DNA of 60,299 nucleotides from Acidimicrobiaceae bacterium. Lineage in GTDB: Bacteria; Actinomycetota; Acidimicrobiia; Acidimicrobiales; Aldehydirespiratoraceae. Location: the NCBI GenBank assembly GCA_009843735.1, contig VYCW01000085.1, positions 1 to 60,299 on the forward strand, in the 5' to 3' direction. Shown here piece after piece: positions 50,429 to 60,299 of this stretch (within the stretch, counting starts at the first letter, position 1; each line of letters opens with the position of its first letter). Under the pieces are notes generated by a model that was not told the origin of the DNA, did not search any database, and worked only from the letters and a program-made list of their open reading frames with translations. Position numbers and translations under genes: made by a program.

Positions 50429-51909
50429 CAGCCAAAGCTGACCGGATCGAGGATGTCTCGCACCAGCGCCACCCCGCCGACCAGCAGCAGCAGCGCCACC
50501 ACTGCGTAGGTGAGCGGCAGGAGCCGGGCCGCGTCCACCTGGTGGGAGCGGCCCCCGATGGAGCGGATCCGCTCGTAGGTGGCCACCACCACGTGCCCGC
50601 CATCGAGGGGCAGCAGCGGCAGGAGGTTGAACACGCCGAGGAACACGTTGACGTACATGATCAGCAGGAGCACGTTGGACGCTCCGTCCGACGCCGCCTC
50701 CGCGCCGATCCGGGCCACCCCGTAGATCGACAGAATCCGATTCTCGTCCGGATGGGACGTGTCGAGGCGCCGGACTTCGAGCTCGCGGACGCTCTGGGCC
50801 GGACTCGCGACCGGATCGTCGCCGCCTCCCAGCCCGTCCAGCGTCCCACCGAATCCGTCGGTCACGATGGTCGGGATGGCGAAGACCACATCACGCACCG
50901 TGGCTGCCAGCAGCCGGACCGACTCGCCGGCGGCCCCGACCACGCCCAGGCCCGGGTGGTGGTAGTCGGCCGACACTCCGAAGAAGCCCATCACACCGTT
51001 GGAGGGGTCCACCAGCTCGTTGATGATGGCCCCCTCCACCACCACGGGCCGGCCCGTGCGAGTGTCGACGATGGTTATGTCGATGGGTTGGCCGAGACGC
51101 CGGCCGGCGTAGTCGGCCAGCTGCGCGTAGGTCGGGGCGCCATCGGATTGGAGACCGGCTACCGCGAGGATGCGGTCGCCCTCGATCAGCCCCACGATCC
51201 CGGCCGCGCCGCGGGCGGTGAGGCGCTCGCCGATCCGGGTCACGGTCGTGTGGGTCGAGTCGCCCCTCAGGTAGACGACCTCCACTTCCTCGCCGGCCAG
51301 TTGGCGGACCTGGCGCGAGAAGTCACCGAAGGTGGTGCGGCCCACACCGTTGACCGAAACGAGCTCGTCCCCGGGCTGCAGGCCCGCGGCGGAGGCCGCG
51401 CTGTCGACCGAGACCGTGGCCAGGGTCCACTCCGCGACCTCCTCCGGCTGTTCGGCCCTGCCGACCGACAGGCGCCCGTCGACCATGAGGAGCACGAACA
51501 GCAGCACCAGCGCGATAACGAAGTGCATGCCGGATCCCGCCGTGAGCACGAGCAGCTTCCTCGGGTAGCTCTGCCGCCGGAAGCTGCGGGACTCGTCGAC
51601 GGGGTCCACCGGCTCGAGGCTGCTCATGCCCGCGATGCGCACGTAGGCGCCCACCCACACGGCCTTGATGCCGTACTCGGTCTCGCCCCGCTGGAAGGAC
51701 CAGAGGCGGGGGCCGAAGCCGATGAAGAACTCGGTGACCTTCATGCCGGTCATGCGGGCGGTGAGGTAGTGGCCGAGCTCGTGCAGGAACAGCATGGCCA
51801 CAAGCAGCAGGATGATCACCACCCAGCTCACGCCGGCAAGCAGCCCGATGAGAGCCAGCAACGCGACGAGGATGGCGAGACCGGCGTGATCTGCCAGATG
51901 CGTGCGCAT
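50428..51909 (-). CDS. rseP: RIP metalloprotease (site-2 protease)
   Basis: Intramembrane zinc protease of the M50B family, 493 aa. The zinc motif HELGH lies in a transmembrane helix near residue 45 (LFLHELGHYLTARMTG), and the third-ligand Asp in LPLLPLDGGHVV near the C-terminus. Between them are two PDZ-like regions (SAASAAGLQPGDELVSVNG; a second around RILAVAGLQSDG) and about four helices overall. ATG 51909 follows the dxr stop with one shared base (TGATG). It should cleave anti-sigma factors or remnant signal peptides. It lies in the conserved dxr-rseP-ispG order. Confidence 0.95.
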   Translation of the reverse strand: MRTHLADHAGLAILVALLALIGLLAGVSWVVIILLLVAMLFLHELGHYLTARMTGMKVTEFFIGFGPRLWSFQRGETEYGIKAVWVGAYVRIAGMSSLEPVDPVDESRSFRRQSYPRKLLVLTAGSGMHFVIALVLLFVLLMVDGRLSVGRAEQPEEVAEWTLATVSVDSAASAAGLQPGDELVSVNGVGRTTFGDFSRQVRQLAGEEVEVVYLRGDSTHTTVTRIGERLTARGAAGIVGLIEGDRILAVAGLQSDGAPTYAQLADYAGRRLGQPIDITIVDTRTGRPVVVEGAIINELVDPSNGVMGFFGVSADYHHPGLGVVGAAGESVRLLAATVRDVVFAIPTIVTDGFGGTLDGLGGGDDPVASPAQSVRELEVRRLDTSHPDENRILSIYGVARIGAEAASDGASNVLLLIMYVNVFLGVFNLLPLLPLDGGHVVVATYERIRSIGGRSHQVDAARLLPLTYAVVALLLLVGGVALVRDILDPVSFG

Positions 51910-53072
51910 CAGGCCGCGTCGCGCTCCCCTACCAGGCCGGCCGCCACCCGGCGGGCTTGGCGGTCGGCAGCCAGCACCGCCTCGGTGCCGTCGGCCCGGT
52001 CGCCGGGCCACAGTCCCAGGGCCTCCTCGAGCACGCGGGCGATGTCCACCCAGCGGATCCGCCCGTCGAGGAAGGCCTGCACGGCTATCTCGTTGGCCGC
52101 GTTGAGCCAGGCCGGCGCGGTCTCCGAGGCCCGGCCGGCCTCGTAGGCGAGGTCGATGCAGCCGAAGGCGGCCCGGTCGGGCTGCTCGAAGTCCAGGCGG
52201 TTGAGCTCGGCCCAGTCGATGGCGCCGTAGGCCAGGTCGAGGCGGTCGGGATAGGCGAGCGCGTAGCCGATGCAGAGCCGCATGTCCGGCTTGGAGAGCT
52301 GCGCCACCGTGGCCCCGTCGCAGTAGGTGACCATGGAGTGGACGATGGACTGGGGGTGGACGACGACCTCGATCTGGTCGTAGGCGACTCCGAAGAGCTC
52401 GTGGGCCTCGATGACCTCGAGACCCTTGTTCATCAGCGTGCTGGAGTCGATGGTGATCTTGGGCCCCATCTGCCAGGTCGGATGGGCCAGGGCGTCGGCG
52501 ATGGTCACCGCCTCGAGCTGTTCGAGGCTGCGGCCCCGGAAGGGTCCGCCGCTGGCGGTCAGCACGACGGACGACACCCGCTCGCGATGGTCGTTTGCCC
52601 TGAGGCACTGGTGCACCGCGCAGTGCTCGGAGTCGACGGGAATGATCTCGGCTCCCGGGGTGGCGCGGGCCCGCTGGACCACCGGACCGGCCGCGATCAG
52701 CGACTCCTTGTTGGCCAGCCCGAGCCGCCGGCCCGCCTCCAGGGCCGCCAGCGTCACCGGCAGTCCTGCGAACCCGACTACTCCGTTGATGACCGTGTCG
52801 GCTTCGCGGGCCGCGGCAGCCATGGCGTCGGCGCCGGCGAGCAGCTCGGTTCCTTCCGGCAGCCGCTCGGCCAGCTCCGGAGCGCGGGACGCATCGGCCA
52901 GCGCGACGACCGGAGGCCGGAAGCGCTGGGCCTGCTCGGCCAGCATGTCGACGGAGCGGGCCGCGCCCAGCGACGCGACGCGGTAACGGTCGGGCCTCGC
53001 CCCGATGATGTCGAGTGTCTGGGTCCCGATCGATCCGGTCGAGCCCAGGACGGCCACCGAGGAAGAACTCAA
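51909..53072 (-). CDS. dxr: 1-deoxy-D-xylulose 5-phosphate reductoisomerase
   Basis: Second enzyme of the MEP pathway, NADPH-dependent, 387 aa. It has the Rossmann motif VLGSTGSIGTQTLDII, LGLANKESLIAAG, the metal/substrate motif IPVDSEHCAVHQCL, the LTASGGPFRGR loop and TWQMGPKITIDSSTLMNKGLEV. The start codon is a TTG at 53072; the protein proper begins a few residues later, so an internal GTG is also possible. Together with ispG, two of the seven MEP-pathway genes are here in one operon. Confidence 0.96.
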   Translation of the reverse strand: MSSSSVAVLGSTGSIGTQTLDIIGARPDRYRVASLGAARSVDMLAEQAQRFRPPVVALADASRAPELAERLPEGTELLAGADAMAAAAREADTVINGVVGFAGLPVTLAALEAGRRLGLANKESLIAAGPVVQRARATPGAEIIPVDSEHCAVHQCLRANDHRERVSSVVLTASGGPFRGRSLEQLEAVTIADALAHPTWQMGPKITIDSSTLMNKGLEVIEAHELFGVAYDQIEVVVHPQSIVHSMVTYCDGATVAQLSKPDMRLCIGYALAYPDRLDLAYGAIDWAELNRLDFEQPDRAAFGCIDLAYEAGRASETAPAWLNAANEIAVQAFLDGRIRWVDIARVLEEALGLWPGDRADGTEAVLAADRQARRVAAGLVGERDAA

Positions 53073-53125
53073 GTCAGCTCACCCCGGACGCCGAGACGGA
53101 GTACTCAACTCACCCGCTCGGCCTC

Positions 53126-54319
53126 TTAGATGAGGTCCGTCATGATGGCCACGTAGTAGGTGGCGGGCAGCACGAACAGCAACGCGTCGAACCGGTCCAG
53201 GATCCCACCGTGGCCCGGGAGGACGGAGCCCATGTCCTTGATGTTGAGGTCGCGCTTGAGCATCGACTCGGCCAGATCCCCGATGGGAGCGGCCACTGCT
53301 ACCACCACGGCCATGATGATCGCCACCCAGGCGCTGCCGGGCTCGGCCGCCACCGGTGCGGGCATTCCAACCAGCCCCATGATCACGCCGACCCCGACGG
53401 TGACAACCATGCCGCCTACGAGCCCCTCCAACGTCTTGTTGGGGCTGGCACGCGACAGCGGGGTCCGACCGGCGGCCCGTCCAACCGCCATCGCGCTCAC
53501 GTCGTGGGCGACGGTCAGCACGATCGCGGTTGTGAGCAGCCCGGTTCCGTGGGTGGGAACCTTGAGCAGCAGGGCGGCGTGCGCGCCGAGAACGCCGATG
53601 TAGGCCACCGCCAGGACGGTCACCGCCAGCCCCCGCACCGGCCCCTCGACGCCGGCCCCGGTCAGGTACCAGAGCGCTCCGAAGACGACCAATAGCACCA
53701 TTACGACGACGATGGCGTCCATGCCGCGCCAGTACGCCGCGAGCGGCATCATGACCACCCCGGCCAATCCCAGCACCACCGCCGGCTGGTAGCCGGCGAC
53801 CCTCACCGCGCTGAGGAGTTCCACCGCCGCGAGTCCGAGCACGATCGTGGCCACGACGAGCGCCCAGGCGGGGCCCACCTGCATGGCCACCAGGATCACG
53901 GCCGACAGCACTACGCCGACGAGCACCGCCATCGGCATGTCGCGCTCGGCCGCGGCCGCGGGGGCCGCACCCGCACCGGTCATCCCGGCGTACTGGTCCT
54001 CGTAGCCGAAGAAGTCCTCGTTCCCCATGGAAGACCCCACCGGCTCCTGCGGCTCGATCGGGGGCAGGACCTCCTCGGGCTCGTCCCACTGGGGGGCGGT
54101 GGTGTGATCGGTCCAGACGCCCATCTCCTGGGGGTCGGCCTCCTGGAGCCGCGGCTCCGACGACGTCGACGGCGACGGACCGGTGGGCTCGGGCTCCATC
54201 CAGTCGGGCTCGCCGGAGTCGTCACCGAACACTGACCGTCCCGCAACCACACCCGCGTCGTCGGCGAGCATGTCGCCGCCGGCGGCGTCCGGCTCTCCAA
54301 AATCGTCCTGCTCGCTCAC
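53126..54319 (-). CDS. cdsA: Phosphatidate cytidylyltransferase
   Basis: Integral membrane enzyme making CDP-diacylglycerol from phosphatidic acid and CTP. In the 397-aa product the first about 115 residues are a soluble, acidic, Asp/Glu/Pro-rich extension not needed in typical CdsA. About eight hydrophobic segments follow, and the C-terminal signature [32 protein letters not shown] is complete. The GTG at 54319 starts [10 protein letters not shown]. It lies 51 bases downstream of frr and 53 upstream of dxr, as in other bacteria. The acidic N-terminus is a lineage-specific feature of unknown role. Confidence 0.94.
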   Translation of the reverse strand: MSEQDDFGEPDAAGGDMLADDAGVVAGRSVFGDDSGEPDWMEPEPTGPSPSTSSEPRLQEADPQEMGVWTDHTTAPQWDEPEEVLPPIEPQEPVGSSMGNEDFFGYEDQYAGMTGAGAAPAAAAERDMPMAVLVGVVLSAVILVAMQVGPAWALVVATIVLGLAAVELLSAVRVAGYQPAVVLGLAGVVMMPLAAYWRGMDAIVVVMVLLVVFGALWYLTGAGVEGPVRGLAVTVLAVAYIGVLGAHAALLLKVPTHGTGLLTTAIVLTVAHDVSAMAVGRAAGRTPLSRASPNKTLEGLVGGMVVTVGVGVIMGLVGMPAPVAAEPGSAWVAIIMAVVVAVAAPIGDLAESMLKRDLNIKDMGSVLPGHGGILDRFDALLFVLPATYYVAIMTDLI

Positions 54320-54370
54320 TGCATCGCTCCTTCCGGCTCGCCGGGCTCCTGTCCCGGGCCATGTGTGCGT

Positions 54371-56507
<2,137 letters not shown>

Positions 56508-56508
56508 G

Positions 56509-57621
56509 TCAGGTCTCCTCGTCGGTGTCGGCGGCGCCAGCAGCGTCATCGGCTGTCTCGGCGGCGGCAGCTTCGGCCGTGTCGGCGACATCGAGGCCGC
56601 CGTCGCTTGCCGTGTCTGCGTCTTCGATGGTCGCCTCGATGTTCTCATCCCCAGCCGAGTCGTCGACGGCCGGGGCAGCACCGTCGGCTACCGAGGCAGC
56701 ATCGTCGACGGCTGAGGCAGCACCGTCGGCTACCGAGGCAGCATCGTGGGCTGCGTCGGCTCCATCGCCGGCTGCCTCACCGTCGTCCTCGGCGGCCTCG
56801 GACTTGGCCCGGGCGACACGGGCCTCGCGCTCGGCGGCCTCGGCGGCGGCCTCGGACCGGGCCCGGGCCTGCTGCTCGGCCACCTCGGCCTCGGTGAGCA
56901 CGTCGCGCTCGACGCTGGCGACCTCGGTCCGCTTGGAGTGAATGAAACGCCCCTCCTGCACCGCGTCGGAGATCACCCGGGCCATGAGCCGTCCGGACCG
57001 GATGGCGTCGTCGTTGCCGGGAATGGCGTAGTCCACCAGGTCGGGGTCGCAGTTCGTGTCCACCACGGCAACGATGGGCACGCCCAGCTTCCGGGCCTCG
57101 GTAACCGCGATGTACTCCTTCTTGGTGTCGAGAATGAACACCGCGCCGGGGGGCTCCTCCATGTCGCGGATACCGCCCAGGTTGCGCTCGAGCTTGGTCA
57201 GCTCCCGTCCCAGCTGGAGGGCCTCCTTCTTGGGCATGGCGTCGAACTCGCCCGAGTCGCGCATCCGCTGGAATTCCTTCATCTTGGCGATGCGCTTGGC
57301 GATGGTGTGGAAGTTCGTGAGCATCCCGCCCTGCCAGCGCTCGTTCACGTACGGCATGTTGCAGCGCTCGGCGTAGGACTGGATGGAGTCCTGTGCCTGC
57401 TTCTTGGTGCCAATGAACAGGACAGTTCCCCCGTCGGCCACCAGATCCCGCACGAACACGTAGGCGCGCTCGAGATGGGCGAGGGTCTGGCGGAGGTCGA
57501 CTATGTGGATTCCGGCCTTGTCGCCGTGGATGAAGCGTTTCATCTTCGGGTTCCACCGGCGGGTCTGGTGGCCGAACTGAACGCCGGCCTCCAGCAGTTG
57601 CTTCATGGTGACGACAGCCAT
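56509..57621 (-). CDS. rpsB: Ribosomal protein uS2 with long acidic tail
   Basis: 30S ribosomal protein S2. The core, about residues 1-225, is canonical ([67 protein letters not shown]). The remaining about 145 residues are an acidic, Ala-rich extension: a coiled-coil-like stretch ([28 protein letters not shown]) followed by imperfect repeats of a [15 protein letters not shown] unit. Total 370 aa against about 230-300 usual. ATG 57621 is standard. It begins the 16-gene block running to ribA. Confidence 0.96.
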   Translation of the reverse strand: MAVVTMKQLLEAGVQFGHQTRRWNPKMKRFIHGDKAGIHIVDLRQTLAHLERAYVFVRDLVADGGTVLFIGTKKQAQDSIQSYAERCNMPYVNERWQGGMLTNFHTIAKRIAKMKEFQRMRDSGEFDAMPKKEALQLGRELTKLERNLGGIRDMEEPPGAVFILDTKKEYIAVTEARKLGVPIVAVVDTNCDPDLVDYAIPGNDDAIRSGRLMARVISDAVQEGRFIHSKRTEVASVERDVLTEAEVAEQQARARSEAAAEAAEREARVARAKSEAAEDDGEAAGDGADAAHDAASVADGAASAVDDAASVADGAAPAVDDSAGDENIEATIEDADTASDGGLDVADTAEAAAAETADDAAGAADTDEET

Positions 57622-57787
57622 GCTTATGTGCTCTCCCGGTTCTGCGTGGCCCGCGCCGGACGCGTTAGCGACCGGGTGAAGGCGCGGGTTGCGAATTGAT
57701 TCGGCGACGCCGTTCGGCGCCGTCGGGCCCTCCAGGGCCGGTGGGTGAGTGTACCGAGAGCGAGCGCGGATAGGCGAAGGCCCGGCG

Positions 57788-58288
57788 TCACGGTCCCACC
57801 GGCACCAGCCGCACCCGTGTACGGCGCACCCCGATGAATCCGGCCGGATCTACGTAGCTCCCGTCCACCCGCACGCCGAAGTGAAGCCTGTCGCCAGCGA
57901 CGCCGATCACTCGACCCTTGTCGACTCGGGCGCCGGTCCGCACGCTCATGCGCATCAGGAACGAGTACGAGCTGACCACGCCACCGCCGTGGTCGACGGT
58001 CACATACAGGGAGCCGGCCACCGCCCCCGCGAAGGACACCGTGCCGGCCGCCGCGGCCCGTACGACCTGGCCGGGCACAGTGTCGTACTCGATGCCGCGG
58101 TTTCCCGGGCCGTAGCGGTCCTCCGGCGGGCGGAACGGGTCAGCCACCGGCGCCTCGACGGGCGGTCTGAACACCGGCCCGTCACGCTGGAGCGCCGCGG
58201 CAGGCGCGGCGGACGCCAGCACCGCGACAACCGCGACCGCGGCGGCACGCCGCCGCCACTTGGATCCGGTAGCCACGAGACACGCCAC
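57788..58288 (-). CDS. Secreted LytM/M23-like protein, probably inactive
   Basis: The 166-aa exported protein has a basic N-terminus and hydrophobic signal ([18 protein letters not shown], about residues 13-32). A LytM fold follows: [53 protein letters not shown] strands. In active M23 peptidases the first zinc ligand is His in HxGxD; here the site reads NRGIE, while the last His in LHFGV is kept. It is therefore probably non-catalytic, a wall-binding or activator protein. The GTG at 58288 was chosen because AGGAGGAGG precedes it by the right distance; a TTG at 58315 is the alternative. Position upstream of rpsB is common in actinobacteria. Confidence 0.85.
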   Translation of the reverse strand: MACLVATGSKWRRRAAAVAVVAVLASAAPAAALQRDGPVFRPPVEAPVADPFRPPEDRYGPGNRGIEYDTVPGQVVRAAAAGTVSFAGAVAGSLYVTVDHGGGVVSSYSFLMRMSVRTGARVDKGRVIGVAGDRLHFGVRVDGSYVDPAGFIGVRRTRVRLVPVGP

Positions 58289-58365
58289 GATGATCCTCCT
58301 CCTGCCTGTACTCAATGCAGGATAACAACATGATAAAGATCTAAAAATATTTATACATTCTTATA

Positions 58366-58394
58366 TTGCATTTAAAGGTGCTAAAAGCTATTCT
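58366..58394 (+). promoter_or_regulatory. Possible plus-strand promoter in AT-rich island
   Basis: TTGCAT (58366-58371) and TATTCT (58389-58394) are separated by 17 bases, a good sigma-70-type arrangement. They lie in an AT-rich patch of about 80 bases (58316-58395) that stands out sharply from the GC-rich window and may also hold the promoter of the LytM gene on the other strand. Transcription would run into the remnant at 58451-58636. Confidence 0.4.
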
Positions 58395-58450
58395 ACGTAT
58401 GGCCTCGGCGAGCGGCACAGGGGCCCACGCCGCCCCACGGTTCGCCCCAG

Positions 58451-58636
58451 AACTTCACGAAAGTCGACGGCCAGTTCGAGAAGGTCGACGGCCAGTTCGC
58501 AGAGTTGAGGGGCTATCTCGAGCTGGCGATGGCCAAGCAGACGCGCACGATGGTCTACATCATGGCCGGCTTCGCGCTTACGACGTGGGTGAGCATGGCC
58601 GGGGTGATAATTGCCTTCGTGAACTTGGCCCCATAG
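58451..58636 (+). pseudogene. Remnant of a coiled-coil, single-TM protein gene
   Basis: The frame reads a tandem KVDGQFE heptad (two copies of a 21-base unit), then a short helix (LRGYLELAMAKQTRTM) and one hydrophobic segment (VYIMAGFALTTWVSMAGVIIAFV) before TAG at 58636. This looks like the C-terminal end of small proteins with a repeated coiled coil followed by a membrane anchor. Upstream in the same frame there is no ATG or GTG start before a stop at 58382-58384. A TTG at 58508 could start only the last 43 residues. Truncation or a frameshift near 58440 is the likely explanation. The 405-base gap between the LytM and gltX coding regions holds nothing else. Confidence 0.55.
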
Positions 58637-58693
58637 CCACTCGCCGCGGCTGCGCTAGAGACCGCGCCAGCCGGCGCCTGAAGCCAGCCCGTC

Positions 58694-60130
58694 TCAAGGC
58701 TGATCCCTATTCTTCAAGAGGCGGGCTCGGGCCTCGTTCAGCCTGCGGAGTGTCTCGCTCTTGCCGAGCAGGCGCATGGGCTCCCATAGCGGCAACCCGG
58801 CGCCGGTGCCGGTGACGGCCACCCGTACCGGGGGCTGGGACCGCACCCGCGCGCCCGTGCTCTCGGTCAACTCGTCGCCGACGCCCATCACGATCGACTC
58901 GAGTCTCTCGGCAGAGGTGAAGTCGTCGACGGCCAGGCGGGCCCCCACCGCCTCCAGCACCTCGGCGGCGGCCCGGCCCTTGACGATCGACTTGTGCCAG
59001 GCCTTCTCGTCGTAGGTGACGTCTGGACACAGGATCCAATCGATCCAGCCCGCGGCCTCGTCGAGGTGCGCGATCCGCTGCTGGATCTCGCCGGCGAGCG
59101 CCTCCACCGTGCCGCGGTCGTAGCGCTCGGAAGGCCAGGGAACGTCGGGGCCGGTCAGGAAGGGCTCGGCCCGGACCGCGAACTGCTCACCGGTGAGCTC
59201 GGAGATGTAGGCCGAGTTGATGTGGTCGAGGCGAGCCGGATCGAAGAAGGCCGGAGCCGGCTTCACCGCGTTGAGGTCGAACAACTCGACGATCTCGTCG
59301 AGCGGGCGGATCTCCACCTCGTCGGGCGGCCCCCAGCCGAGCAGGGCGAGGTAGTTGACCATGGCCTCGGGCAAGTAGCCCCGGCTGCGGTAGTTGTCGA
59401 GGGCCACATCGTCGCGCCGCTTGGACAGCTTCTGGCGCTTGGCGTTCACCAGCAGCGGCAGGTGCGCGTATTGGGGCAGCGCACCGAAGCCGAGGGCCTG
59501 CCAGATCAACTGCACCCTGGGCGTGGTGTTGAGCAGGTCCTCACCCCGGATCACATGGGTGATCCCCATGTCGTGGTCGTCGACCGCATTGGCCAGATGG
59601 AAGGTCGGCGAGCTGTCGCCACGGCGGATGACGAAGTCCTCCAGCGACTCGTTCGGGAAGCTCACCCGGCCCCGAACGATGTCGTCGACGACGGTGGTGC
59701 CCTCATCAGGGCATCTGAAGCGCACCACCACGCCGGGACCGTCGGCCACATCGCGGTCGCGGGACCAGCCGTGGTAGCCGGCCGGGAGCCCGGCTGCGGC
59801 GCAACGCTCCTCGATCTCGGCCCGGGTCAGGTCGCAGTAGTAGGCCGCTCCGTCGGCCACAAGCTGCTCGATGGCGTCGGAATGCCTGTCCCGGCAGTCG
59901 GACTGGAAGTGGGGCCCCGAGTCCCAGTCCAGGCCCAGCCATCGCAGCGGCTCGATGATGGCGTCCACGTACTCCTGGGTCTTCAGCGCGGCGTCGGTGT
60001 CCTCCACCCGCAGCACCATCTCGCCGCCGTGATGGCGTGCGAACAGCCAGTTGAACAGCGCGGTCCGGGCGCTCCCCACATGCAGGAACCCCGTAGGCGC
60101 GGGCGCGAACCGGACCCTGGGCGAACTCAC
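58694..60130 (-). CDS. gltX: Glutamate--tRNA ligase
   Basis: Charges tRNA-Glu (and possibly tRNA-Gln, if an amidotransferase is present); class I synthetase, 478 aa. The HIGH-type motif reads PAPTGFLHVGSARTALFNWL (HVGS) and the KMSKS-type motif reads AKRQKLSKRRDDV (LSKR). FRCPDEGTTVVDDIVRGRVSF and LANAVDDHDMGITHVIRGEDLL mark the catalytic core; the C-terminal helical anticodon-binding domain follows. ATG 60130 starts MSSPRVRFAPAPTG. It is alone on the minus strand, with 134 bases to the next, divergent gene. Confidence 0.97.
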   Translation of the reverse strand: MSSPRVRFAPAPTGFLHVGSARTALFNWLFARHHGGEMVLRVEDTDAALKTQEYVDAIIEPLRWLGLDWDSGPHFQSDCRDRHSDAIEQLVADGAAYYCDLTRAEIEERCAAAGLPAGYHGWSRDRDVADGPGVVVRFRCPDEGTTVVDDIVRGRVSFPNESLEDFVIRRGDSSPTFHLANAVDDHDMGITHVIRGEDLLNTTPRVQLIWQALGFGALPQYAHLPLLVNAKRQKLSKRRDDVALDNYRSRGYLPEAMVNYLALLGWGPPDEVEIRPLDEIVELFDLNAVKPAPAFFDPARLDHINSAYISELTGEQFAVRAEPFLTGPDVPWPSERYDRGTVEALAGEIQQRIAHLDEAAGWIDWILCPDVTYDEKAWHKSIVKGRAAAEVLEAVGARLAVDDFTSAERLESIVMGVGDELTESTGARVRSQPPVRVAVTGTGAGLPLWEPMRLLGKSETLRRLNEARARLLKNRDQP

Positions 60131-60264
60131 AAGGCGAGACTACCGACGCAGCCCGAACCTGCTGTGACCCGCGAACGGGGCAAGGAAGAGCCTTGATCCG
60201 GTCCATGAGCTCTCTGCTACGGTCGCGGCAGTTCTGCAATACCCCGAGATCAAGGGAGCCGCCT

Positions 60265-60299
60265 GTGTCCGACCTGCCCCCACCCCCTCCGGACGACTC
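60265..60299 (+). CDS. Start of an unidentified gene (cut by window end)
   Basis: A GTG at 60265 preceded by AAGGGAG (60253-60259) opens a frame reading M-S-D-L-P-P-P-P-P-D-D before the window ends. A proline-rich start of this type is common at the N-terminus of small actinobacterial membrane proteins, but the identity cannot be decided from 11 codons. Confidence 0.5.
   Translation, partial: MSDLPPPPPDD

Noticed and set aside
53103..53128. A third partial copy of the 90-bp repeat after cdsA
   Set aside because: Only the first about 9 bases after the stop (TAAGAGGCC) agree, followed by scattered matches; too little to claim.
58366..58815. A 149-aa plus-strand frame starting in the AT-rich island
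   Set aside because: Its codon pattern and Arg/Gly-rich content are those of a shadow, while another frame shows the coiled-coil/TM remnant; its end also overlaps gltX antisense.

Overview
This 60.3 kb window is very GC-rich chromosomal DNA. It shows GTG and TTG starts, many 1-8 base ATGA/GTGA stop-start overlaps, and a conserved rpsB-tsf-pyrH-frr-cdsA-dxr-rseP-ispG-rimP-nusA-ylxR-infB-rbfA-truB-ribF block. Protein styles (actinobacterial-type SLH repeats, DUF222/HNH proteins, a LytM protein upstream of rpsB, a MocE-like Rieske domain) suggest an actinobacterium, most likely class Acidimicrobiia. That assignment is inferred from gene content and was not tested by a search.

Layout. 1-6.3 kb: a partial tRNA-Gly, a small conserved protein, an acidic membrane-anchored protein, a methionine operon (metX plus a PLP trans-sulfuration enzyme) behind an S-box/SAM-type riboswitch, a DEAD-box helicase and a divergent adenosine deaminase. 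6.4-15.4 kb: a secreted SLH-M16 protease fusion, upp, a 2-hydroxyacid dehydrogenase, a three-gene unit (membrane protein, winged-helix regulator, metallo-beta-lactamase-fold hydrolase) behind a palindromic operator, a DUF222-HNH protein and a small membrane protein.

15.5-33.2 kb holds the most unusual region: a nearly continuous minus-strand catabolic island read away from a divergent LacI-family regulator, with a 16-bp perfect palindrome between them. In transcription order it encodes an IolE-like dehydratase, an ABC importer (lipoprotein, very enlarged permease, single-domain ATPase), IolC, a 2-hydroxyacid dehydrogenase, a Gfo/Idh/MocA oxidoreductase, IolD, an SDR, a fatty-acid-desaturase-type oxygenase fused to a Rieske ferredoxin (resembling a MocD-MocE fusion), IolG, an RmlD-like reductase, IolB and a LacD-type aldolase. 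This is an inositol catabolic pathway with a built-in oxygenase. In rhizobia MocD, MocE and MocF act on the methylated inosamine rhizopine. The simplest reading is import, O-demethylation and degradation of a methylated inositol or inosamine. IolA and a ferredoxin reductase are not in the window.

33.2-41.0 kb: a hypothetical protein, a crotonase, a TetR regulator with its own palindrome, an adenosine-kinase-like PfkB kinase, a DrrAB-type exporter and aminopeptidase N. 41.0-57.6 kb: ribA and the long housekeeping operon listed above. ispG is flanked by two 90-bp near-identical repeats, each beginning at a stop codon. 57.8-60.3 kb: a degenerate LytM protein, an AT-rich island with a gene remnant, gltX and the first codons of another gene. 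No CRISPR array, prophage, insertion sequence or rRNA was seen.
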